From NCBI GenBank assembly GCA_031177685.1, contig JAPSGI010000021.1, forward strand, positions 1-38,872: 38,872 nt of DNA, read 5' to 3'. The stretch comes from Solirubrobacteraceae bacterium (GTDB lineage: Bacteria > Actinomycetota > Thermoleophilia > Solirubrobacterales > Solirubrobacteraceae). Made by a program: the position numbers and the translations under genes. Below, piece after piece: positions 14,540 to 21,129 of this stretch (position 1 is its first letter; every line of letters begins with the position of its first letter). The notes under the pieces were generated by a model that was given only the letters and a program-made list of their open reading frames with translations, made no database searches and was not told the DNA's origin.

Positions 14540-15174
14540 GAGCGGTGCTCGACGGTGTCGCCGCGGCCGATGAGGACGTCGGAGACGAGGGACGGTGGGA
14601 AGAGCCCGTGCTCGACCACGCCCGGGACGGCGGACAGGCGGGCCGCCAGGGCGGCCGGGTCGCCGATCTCGCCGGTGTAGTCGGCAATCGCGTTGCCGTC
14701 CGGGCTGTCCGGCGTGCCGGCGCGCACCTCGGCCGTCCCGAGCTCGCGCAGCGTCGCGGCGAGGCCGTAGCGCAGCAGCTCGAGCGGGACCGGCGCGCGG
14801 ATGGCGTCGACCGGCTTCGACGAGTCGGCGACGACGACGAAGCGGTCGGCCGCCGCCGCGACCACCTTCTCGCGCGTGTGCGCGGCGCCGCCGCCCTTCA
14901 CGAGCCAGCCGTCGGGCGCGATCTGGTCCGCGCCGTCGATCGCGACGTCGAAGCGGTCGATCGACTCGAACGCCTCCACCCGCAGGCCGACCTCCCGCGC
15001 GGCGTCCGCGGTCCGCGGCGACGTGGCCACGCAGCGCAAAGAGAGCCCGCGCGCGGCGAGCGCCGGCAGCAGGAAGGCCACCGTCGACCCGGTGCCCAGA
15101 CCCACCACCATCCCGTCCTCCACCAGCTCCGCGGCCGCCTCCGCGGCCACCCGCTTCTCCGCCTCGCCGCTCAT
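14536..15174 (-). CDS. rpiA: Ribose-5-phosphate isomerase A
   Basis: RpiA interconverts ribose-5-phosphate and ribulose-5-phosphate. The 212-residue protein has GLGTGSTVAFLL (25-36, phosphate loop), DGADQ (80-84) and LVKGGGAAHTREK (91-103). These give Asp80, Asp83, Lys93 and catalytic Glu102, matching Asp81/Asp84/Lys94/Glu103 of E. coli RpiA. Length is normal for the family. The usual DGADE is DGADQ here, a change outside the catalytic set. It is the last gene of the pentose phosphate operon. ATG 15174 overlaps the histidine phosphatase stop by 4 nt, and its own stop shares CTAG with the convergent glycosidase gene. Confidence 0.95.
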   Translation of the reverse strand: MSGEAEKRVAAEAAAELVEDGMVVGLGTGSTVAFLLPALAARGLSLRCVATSPRTADAAREVGLRVEAFESIDRFDVAIDGADQIAPDGWLVKGGGAAHTREKVVAAAADRFVVVADSSKPVDAIRAPVPLELLRYGLAATLRELGTAEVRAGTPDSPDGNAIADYTGEIGDPAALAARLSAVPGVVEHGLFPPSLVSDVLIGRGDTVEHRS

Positions 15175-15752
15175 GCCACCGACTCGTTCCACAGCCACAC
15201 CGCCGGGCGCTCGTGCTCGCCGCCGAGCACGCACAGGGTGGCGGTGGACAAGGCGAAGCGGCCCGCGTCGCGGGCCGGGAACCCGAGCCAGCGCGCCGCC
15301 ACCACGCGCAGGCAATGACCGTGGCCGAACAGAGCCACGTCGCCGCCCGCGGCGCGAACCTCGGCGAGCACGCGGTCGGCCCGCTCGCCTACCTGCTCGG
15401 CCGTCTCCCCGCCGGGGCAGCCGTCGTCGAACAGGTACCAGTCGGGCCGTTCCTCGCGGATTCGCTTCGACGTGAGGCCCTCGTACTCGCCGTAGTCCCA
15501 CTCGCGCAGGTCGTCGCGCAGCTGCGCCGCGTCCCCCAGGCCGGCCAGCCGGCACGTCTCCACGGCCCGGCTCAGCGGGCTGGACAGCACGAGCGCGAAC
15601 GAGCGGCCGGCGAGCCGCTGCGCCAGCGCCAGGGCCTGCGCCCGGCCGGCCTCCGTCAGCGGGATGTCCGTGGACCCCGTGTGCTGCCCGGACAGGCTCC
15701 ACTCCGTCTCGCCGTGCCGCACGAGCACGACGTCGTGTCCGGTCCGGGCCAA
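15171..15752 (-). CDS. Histidine phosphatase family protein (phosphoglycerate mutase-like)
   Basis: The 193-residue protein has the RHGE motif in VVLVRHGETEW (Arg12, phospho-acceptor His13, Glu15), SSPLSRAVET with the second phosphate-binding Arg, Glu near 84 in REWDYGEYEG and the second His144 in LFGHGHCLRV. It may be a phosphoglycerate mutase, sugar phosphatase or related enzyme; its short length and operon position favour a sugar-phosphate phosphatase. The start is TTG at 15752, directly after the TAG of the 57-aa gene (TAGTTG), with no room for a Shine-Dalgarno sequence outside the upstream coding region. Translation therefore probably depends on termination-reinitiation. Confidence 0.88.
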   Translation of the reverse strand: MARTGHDVVLVRHGETEWSLSGQHTGSTDIPLTEAGRAQALALAQRLAGRSFALVLSSPLSRAVETCRLAGLGDAAQLRDDLREWDYGEYEGLTSKRIREERPDWYLFDDGCPGGETAEQVGERADRVLAEVRAAGGDVALFGHGHCLRVVAARWLGFPARDAGRFALSTATLCVLGGEHERPAVWLWNESVA

Positions 15753-15926
15753 CTACGCGTCCGTCGCGTCGTAGGCCTCGCGCTCGACCATCCCGCGGGC
15801 CTGGTCCTCGCCGACGCCGGCGTCGGCGTGGCGCTCCGCGAGGTGGGCGGCCAGCGCCCCGGTCAGCTCGTCGTCGTCGGCGGCCTGGACCACCTCGCCG
15901 CACAGGTCGCATTCGATCACCCGCAT
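15753..15926 (-). CDS. Small CxxC/HxxxxH protein, DUF1059-like (57 aa)
   Basis: The sequence runs MRVIECDLCGEVVQAADDDE, then LTGALAAHLAERHADAG and an acidic helical tail. Cys6-x2-Cys9 and His28-x4-His33 would make a compact zinc-finger-like site, the same layout as the DUF1059 protein at 188-340. GGGGGCAGC just before ATG 15926 is a usable ribosome binding site. It lies 22 nt after the ROK gene stop and abuts the TTG of the phosphatase gene, so it is a full member of the pentose phosphate operon. Function is unknown. Its place among the sugar-phosphate enzymes suggests an accessory or regulatory microprotein. Confidence 0.8.
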   Translation of the reverse strand: MRVIECDLCGEVVQAADDDELTGALAAHLAERHADAGVGEDQARGMVEREAYDATDA

Positions 15927-15948
15927 GCTGCCCCCTTCGTTCGCAGTC

Positions 15949-16899
15949 TCATCGCACCGCCTCCTGAACCGCCAGCAGCGCCGCGCCGTACACGCCCGCG
16001 CGCACGCCGTGGCGCGCCAGGCGGATCCGCGTCCGCTCCCCGACGCCCGTCAGCACGTACCCGCGCGCGGTCTGCTCAGCGGGCTCCAGCAGCAGCTCGC
16101 CCCCCGTCGCCACCCCGCCCCCGATCACGACCTCCTCGGGATCGAACAGGTTGATCGCGCTGGCGATCCCGATCCCCAGCCGCTCGCCGACCACGCGCAG
16201 CAGGTCGAGCGCCTCCTCGTCGCCGTCGCGGGCGAGCCGGACCACGTCCTCGCCGCTGATCTCCTCGCCCGCGGCGCAGGCGCGGCCGAGCCCGCCGGCG
16301 GGGTTCTCCCGCGCGGCCTCGCGCGCCAGGCGGTCGAGCGCGGTCCCCGCCGCGAGCGCCTCCAGCGAGCCCGGCTGGGGGAAGCGCTCCGCGGGCGGCG
16401 GGGCGCCCCTCGAGAGGTCGAGGCCGATCAGGATGTGGCCCATCTCCGCCCCCGCGCCGGTGGCACCGCGGAACAGGCGGCCGTCCAGGACCAGGCCGCC
16501 CCCCACGCCGGTGCCCACGGTGAACATCACGAGGTTGTGCGTGGTCAGGCGCCCGCCCTCGTGCGCCTCGGCCAGCGCCGCCACGTTCGCGTCGTTGTCC
16601 ACGAAGACCGGCAGCGACAGGCGCTCGGTGAGCAGGTTGCGCAGCGGCACCCCCTCCAGCGGAACGTTCACGCCGGACTTGGCCGTCCCCGTGGCGAATT
16701 CGACCGCCGACGGGATCCCGACCCCCACCGCGCGCGTCTCGCCATCGCGCAGGGCCTCGATCGTGCCGGCCAGCTGGTCGACCAGCTCCTCGGCGGTTCC
16801 CTTGCGCGTCGGCTCCACGCGCGGCTCGGACATCTTTCCATCCGCGAGGAGCGCCGCCGAGACCTTCGTCCCGCCCACGTCGACTCCGAGGTACTTCAC
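15949..16899 (-). CDS. ROK family sugar kinase (glucokinase-like), zinc cysteines absent
   Basis: The 316-residue protein has the ATP-binding DVGGTK (7-12), FVDNDANVAALAEAHEG (catalytic Asp103), TVGTGVGGGLVLDG and GAEMGHI (Glu152, His155), and ends NLFDPEEVVIGGG. It should phosphorylate glucose or a related hexose at C6, feeding zwf. ROK kinases normally carry CxCGxxGCxE around a zinc ion after the His. Here that stretch reads ERFPQPGSLEALAAGTAL, so the final Glu180 is kept but all three cysteines are missing, while His155 remains. GTG 16899 overlaps the pgl stop by 4 nt. The kinase role is secure; the exact sugar is inferred from the operon. Confidence 0.9.
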   Translation of the reverse strand: MKYLGVDVGGTKVSAALLADGKMSEPRVEPTRKGTAEELVDQLAGTIEALRDGETRAVGVGIPSAVEFATGTAKSGVNVPLEGVPLRNLLTERLSLPVFVDNDANVAALAEAHEGGRLTTHNLVMFTVGTGVGGGLVLDGRLFRGATGAGAEMGHILIGLDLSRGAPPPAERFPQPGSLEALAAGTALDRLAREAARENPAGGLGRACAAGEEISGEDVVRLARDGDEEALDLLRVVGERLGIGIASAINLFDPEEVVIGGGVATGGELLLEPAEQTARGYVLTGVGERTRIRLARHGVRAGVYGAALLAVQEAVR

Positions 16900-17606
16900 G
16901 ACCCGACCTCCAGCCGCTCGGCCGCCGCAGCGTCGATCAGGACCGTGAGCGAGCCCGACTCCGGCGCCACCAGCGAGGCCGGCGTGTCCGGGTCGGGCGT
17001 GCCGCCGAACGCCCGCGCCGCCGCCTCCGCCTTCGCCGCGCCGGTCACCAGGAAGGCCACCTCGCGCGCGGCGTCGAGCACGGGCAGCGTGAGCGTCACC
17101 CGCGGGACGAACGGCTCCAGCCCCGCCTCCGGCACCCCGACGGCCAGCCGATCGGTCACGTCGAGCTCCGGGCGGCCGGGGAACAACGATGCGCAGTGGC
17201 CGTCCGAGCCCAGCCCGAGCAGCACGAGGTCCAGCGAGGGCATCCCCGCGCCGAACACCGAGCGCAGCCGCGCCTCGTAGTCGGCCGCCCCCTCTCGCGG
17301 ACCGCGCTCGGCCAGCATCCGCTCCACGCGCGGTGCCGGCCCCGCGATCCGGTTCAGCAGCGTGCGCTGCGCCATGCCCCAGTTCGACCGCTCGTCGTCG
17401 GGCGCGACGCAGCGCTCGTCGCCGAACCACAGCGTGGCGCCCGACCAGTCCAGGTCCAGCGCGGCGGCGCGCTCGTAGGCCGCCCCGGGCGTGGAGCCGC
17501 CTGTCAAGGCGACGTGCCCGCCCGCCGCGACGTGGCGCGCGAGCAGGTCCGCGGCGGCGGCCGCGGGATCTGAGAGCACGCGCACGTCGAGCGCGCGCTC
17601 GGTCAA
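16896..17606 (-). CDS. pgl: 6-phosphogluconolactonase (DevB/Pgl type)
   Basis: Pgl hydrolyses 6-phosphoglucono-1,5-lactone made by Zwf to 6-phosphogluconate. The 236-residue protein has HVALTGGSTPGAAYE (phosphate loop), TLWFGDERCVAPDDERSNWGMAQRTLL and LGLGSDGHCASLFPG, the family signature in which the usual Thr after DGH is Cys. Length is standard. The start is TTG at 17606, overlapping the opcA TGA as TTGA; the next in-frame starts would cut into the first strand. It lies between opcA and the ROK kinase with overlaps on both sides. Confidence 0.94.
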   Translation of the reverse strand: MTERALDVRVLSDPAAAAADLLARHVAAGGHVALTGGSTPGAAYERAAALDLDWSGATLWFGDERCVAPDDERSNWGMAQRTLLNRIAGPAPRVERMLAERGPREGAADYEARLRSVFGAGMPSLDLVLLGLGSDGHCASLFPGRPELDVTDRLAVGVPEAGLEPFVPRVTLTLPVLDAAREVAFLVTGAAKAEAAARAFGGTPDPDTPASLVAPESGSLTVLIDAAAAERLEVGS

Positions 17607-18655
17607 CCCACCATCTCCCGCGCGCAGTCCAGCGCGGGTCCGTAGGTGGGGTCGCGCAGCAGCGCCTGGCGCACGCCCTCGCCGAGGATCCCGCTTTCGC
17701 CGCGCGAGGCGCCCAGCAGCGTCCACGCGTACTCCTCTCCGCGCGGGTCGCGGCGCCGCGCCGCCAGGCCGCCGGGCCCCCGGTCCAGGGAGATCGACAT
17801 CCCGTCCGCGGTCTCGATCGTCACGCCGGCCAGCCCGGGCACGTCCTGGCGCACCGGCTCCAGGCGCAGCTTGACCTCCTGGCGGCGGCCGCGCGCGCGC
17901 CCCTCCAGGAACTCGTTGCGCGCCACCATCGAGCCGGGATCCCAGCCCAGTCGCGAGGACAGCCAGCCGCAGAACAGCAGCGCGGCGGCGACTGAGTCCG
18001 GGCTGTGGCGGACCGTCAGGCGGGCGATCCGGCGCAGCTCGCCGCGCCACTGCGGCGGGTCGAAGGTGGCGGCCACGCGCTCGCGCCACGGCGTCGAGCG
18101 CAGCCACGCCAGGTCGACCACGTACGCGCTGTCGCGCAGGCGCGCCACCCGCGCGAGCGCCGCGTGGGGATCCGGCTCCACCACCGAGTCCGTGAGCACC
18201 ACGTGCGCCAGGCCCAGCAGCGCGTCCACGGCGTCGTCGTGGCCGTGCGGCGACCACACCACGGTGATGACCTCGGACAGGATGACCGCGTCCACGATCG
18301 TCGCGAGTCCCGCCAGGCGCTCGGGTCCCATCCGGATCTCCACCCGCTCGCGCACCACCGCGACCTGCCCGGGGGCGGGCTCGCGGTCGTAGGTCAGCAG
18401 CGCCGTGGCGTCCAGCGAGCGCTTGCCGCGCTCCACCGAGCACAGGACCGTGCGCGACGCGTGGTAGCGCCCGACGGAGTCCAGGCGGTTGGCGATCTCG
18501 CCGCGCCACTCGCGGTCCACGATCGCCACCAGGTTCAGGACGCGCGCCGGGACGTAACCGGCGTGCTCGGCCGCCCGGCGCATCTCCAGCTCGCGCAGCG
18601 CCGCCTCGATCGCCGGCGGCGACGTGTCCTGGGCGCTCCAGACGTCCTCGCTCAC
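17603..18655 (-). CDS. opcA: Glucose-6-phosphate dehydrogenase assembly protein OpcA
   Basis: OpcA is needed for assembly and redox activation of G6PDH in cyanobacteria and is found beside zwf in actinobacteria. The 350-residue protein has ARVLNLVAIVDREW (about 42-55), SRTVLCSVERGKR, the central VDAVILSEVITVVWSPHG and LRDSAYVVDLAWLRSTPWRERVA (about 178-200), which match OpcA. GTG at 18655 lies 7 nt after the zwf stop. No enzymatic motif is present. The adjacent zwf and coupled pgl make the assignment firm. Confidence 0.92.
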   Translation of the reverse strand: MSEDVWSAQDTSPPAIEAALRELEMRRAAEHAGYVPARVLNLVAIVDREWRGEIANRLDSVGRYHASRTVLCSVERGKRSLDATALLTYDREPAPGQVAVVRERVEIRMGPERLAGLATIVDAVILSEVITVVWSPHGHDDAVDALLGLAHVVLTDSVVEPDPHAALARVARLRDSAYVVDLAWLRSTPWRERVAATFDPPQWRGELRRIARLTVRHSPDSVAAALLFCGWLSSRLGWDPGSMVARNEFLEGRARGRRQEVKLRLEPVRQDVPGLAGVTIETADGMSISLDRGPGGLAARRRDPRGEEYAWTLLGASRGESGILGEGVRQALLRDPTYGPALDCAREMVG

Positions 18656-18662
18656 CGCTGCC

Positions 18663-20201
18663 TCACAGCGGGCGCCAGGTGCGGCCCTCGCGCGCGAGCA
18701 GCTCGTCCGCCAGCGCCGGGCCGGCGCCGCCCGCCGGGTACTGCGCGACGTCGCCACGGTCCTGCTCCCACGCGGTCAGGATCGGGTCGATCACGCGCCA
18801 CAGCCCGTCGACCTCGTCGTTGCGCGTGAACAGCGTGGCATCGCCGCGCATGGCGTCCATGATCAGGCGCTCGTAGGCCTCCGGCGACTGCGACAGGAAC
18901 GTCGTTCCGTAGTGGAATTCCATGTTCACCGGCCGGATGCGCATGCGCGCGCCGGGGATCTTGGCCCCCAACGACAGCGACACGCCCTCGTCGGGCTGGA
19001 CGGTCAGGACGAGCTGGTTGGGCTGCACGCCCAGCGATCCCTGCGCCTGGAAGGCCAGGTGCGGGACGGGCTTGAGCTCCACGGCGATCTCGGTCACCTT
19101 GCGGGCCAGGCGCTTGCCGGTGCGCAGGTAGAACGGCACGCCGGCCCAGCGCCAGTTGGAGACCTCCAGGCGCAGCGCCGCGTAGGTCTCGGTCTTGGAG
19201 TCCGCCGGCACGCCCTCCTCCTGCAGGTAGCCCGGCACCTCCTCCCCCGCCTCGCGCCCCGCCGCGTACTGCCCGCGCACCGCCATCTGCGGCACCTCCT
19301 CGACGGTGGGCGCGCGGATGGCCTGGATCACCTTGACCTTCTCGTCGCGCACCTGGTCGGCGCTGAAGGAGATCGGCGGCTCCATGCAGACGTTGGCCAT
19401 CAGCTGGAGCATGTGGTTCTGCACGAGGTCGCGCAGGGCCCCCGCGTTGTCGTAGTAGCCGGCGCGCGAGCCGATTCCGATGTCCTCGGCCGCCGTGATC
19501 TGCACGTGGTCGATGTAGTTGCGGTTCCACACCGGCTCGAACATCGTGTTCGAGAACCGGAACGCCATGATGTTCTGGACGGTCTCCTTGCCCAGGTAAT
19601 GGTCGATGCGGAACACCTGGCGCTCGTCGAAGACCGACAGCACCGCGTCGTTGAGCTTGCGCGCGCTGGCCAGGTCGTAGCCGAAGGGCTTCTCCACCAC
19701 CACGCGCGTCTCCGCGCCCTCGCAGCTGGCGAGCTTGCTCTCCCCCAGCGCCTTGACGATCACGGGGAAGAATTCGGGCGCGGTCGAGAGATAGAAGACG
19801 CGGTTGAACGTGATGCCCGCCTCGTCGTCGTAGGCCGCCAGCACCTGCTCGAGCTGCTGGTAGACCTGCGGGTCGTCGAAGACGCCCGGCACGTAGCGCG
19901 CGCGACTCAGCAGCGCGTCGATGACCTCGGGCTTGGGCGACGTGCGCGAGAACCGCTCGATCGACTCGCGCATCTCCCCGATGAAGTCCTCGTGCTCCTT
20001 CTCGCGCCGCGAGACGCCGACGAGGTTGAAGCGCTCCGGAAGCTGGCCCTCGTGGCCGAGGTTGTAGATCGCCGGCAGCAGCTTGCGGTGGGCGAGGTCG
20101 CCGGTGGCGCCGAAGATCACCAGCGTCGTCGGGTGGACGGGGAGCCGCTCGAGCCCCTCGACCAGGGGGTTCTCGGGAGCGGTCGCGGTGGCCGTCGCCA
20201 T
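18663..20201 (-). CDS. zwf: Glucose-6-phosphate dehydrogenase
   Basis: Zwf oxidises glucose-6-phosphate, the entry step of the oxidative pentose phosphate pathway. The 512-residue protein has the dinucleotide loop VIFGATGDLAHRKLLPA (28-43), GVSRRE at the end of the second strand (arginines that usually bind the NADP 2'-phosphate), EKPFGYD (170-176) and the active-site RIDHYLGKE (198-206, with His201 the substrate-binding histidine). Length fits the family (about 490-515). ATG 20201 starts 2 nt after the gnd stop; an ATATAT-coded alternating Ala/Thr stretch forms a short flexible N-terminus. Followed by opcA. Confidence 0.96.
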   Translation of the reverse strand: MATATATAPENPLVEGLERLPVHPTTLVIFGATGDLAHRKLLPAIYNLGHEGQLPERFNLVGVSRREKEHEDFIGEMRESIERFSRTSPKPEVIDALLSRARYVPGVFDDPQVYQQLEQVLAAYDDEAGITFNRVFYLSTAPEFFPVIVKALGESKLASCEGAETRVVVEKPFGYDLASARKLNDAVLSVFDERQVFRIDHYLGKETVQNIMAFRFSNTMFEPVWNRNYIDHVQITAAEDIGIGSRAGYYDNAGALRDLVQNHMLQLMANVCMEPPISFSADQVRDEKVKVIQAIRAPTVEEVPQMAVRGQYAAGREAGEEVPGYLQEEGVPADSKTETYAALRLEVSNWRWAGVPFYLRTGKRLARKVTEIAVELKPVPHLAFQAQGSLGVQPNQLVLTVQPDEGVSLSLGAKIPGARMRIRPVNMEFHYGTTFLSQSPEAYERLIMDAMRGDATLFTRNDEVDGLWRVIDPILTAWEQDRGDVAQYPAGGAGPALADELLAREGRTWRPL

Positions 20202-20203
20202 GG

Positions 20204-21124
20204 CTACGCCTTCTTGACCGCGTGGCCGCCGAACTGGTTGCGCAGGGCGGCGTTGACCTTGGCCGCGAAGTCGCCCTGGCCGCGCGAGGCGAAGCGCGCG
20301 TACAGCGCCTCGGTGATCACCGGGGTCGGTACGCGCTTGTCGATGGCGTCCTCGACGGTCCAGCGCCCCTCGCCGGAGTCTTCGACCCAGGGCTCCAGCG
20401 CCCCCAGGTCGTTGCCCTCCTGCTCGAAGGCGAAGGCCGCCAGCTCGCACAGCCACGAGCGGATCACGGACCCCTGCATCCACAGGTGCGCGATCTTGGC
20501 CTTGTCGAGCTCGTACTCGCAGTGGTGGAAGAGCCCGAACCCCTCCGCGTAGGCCTGCATGATCCCGTACTCGATCCCGTTGTGGACCATCTTCACGTAG
20601 TGCCCCGCACCGGCCGGTCCGAAGTGTCCCCAGCCCGGGCCATGCTCCTCGGTGGTCGGCGGGGCCAGCACGTCGAGGATCGGCGCCAGGCGCTCCACGG
20701 CCTCGTCGGCGCCGCCCACCATCATGCAGTAGCCCACCTGCAGCCCCCACACGCCGCCGCTGGTGCCCACGTCGACGTAGGCGATGCCCTTCTCGGCCAG
20801 CTTCTCCGCGCGGCGCTTGTCGTCGGTCCAGCGCGAGTTGCCGCCGTCCACGACCGCGTCGCCGGACTCCAGCAGCTCGCGCAGCGTGTCCACGGTCTCC
20901 TCGGTCGGCGCGCCGGCCGGCACCATGATCCACACCGTGCGCGGGGCGTCGAGCTTGGACACCAGGTCCTCCAGCGAGGAGGCCCCGGTGGCGCCGTTGC
21001 TCTCCGCCTCGCTCACCGCCTGCGCATTGAAGTCGAACGCGACCACCTGGTGGTCGGAGTCGCGGTGGATGCGATGGACCATGTTGCCGCCCATCTTCCC
21101 CAGGCCGACGAAGCCCAGTTGCAT
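20204..21124 (-). CDS. gnd: 6-phosphogluconate dehydrogenase, short (YqeC/GndB-like) form
   Basis: Gnd decarboxylates 6-phosphogluconate to ribulose-5-phosphate. The 306-residue protein belongs to the short class rather than the 470-residue classical one. It has GFVGLGKMGGNM (4-15), DGGNSRWTDD (93-102), DVGTSGGVWGLQVGYCMMVGG and HYVKMVHNGIEYG with catalytic Lys178 and Asn182. The second Rossmann strand ends VVAFDFN, with Asp31 where NADP-specific enzymes have Arg/Thr (NRT), so NAD use is likely; this is an inference. ATG 21124 lies 5 nt after the tal-pgi stop. Confidence 0.93.
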   Translation of the reverse strand: MQLGFVGLGKMGGNMVHRIHRDSDHQVVAFDFNAQAVSEAESNGATGASSLEDLVSKLDAPRTVWIMVPAGAPTEETVDTLRELLESGDAVVDGGNSRWTDDKRRAEKLAEKGIAYVDVGTSGGVWGLQVGYCMMVGGADEAVERLAPILDVLAPPTTEEHGPGWGHFGPAGAGHYVKMVHNGIEYGIMQAYAEGFGLFHHCEYELDKAKIAHLWMQGSVIRSWLCELAAFAFEQEGNDLGALEPWVEDSGEGRWTVEDAIDKRVPTPVITEALYARFASRGQGDFAAKVNAALRNQFGGHAVKKA

Positions 21125-21129
21125 GCGGT

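Noticed and set aside
12883-15318. 811-codon plus-strand frame
   Set aside because: It is antisense or out of frame to the glycosidase, rpiA and phosphatase genes, which carry clear catalytic motifs.
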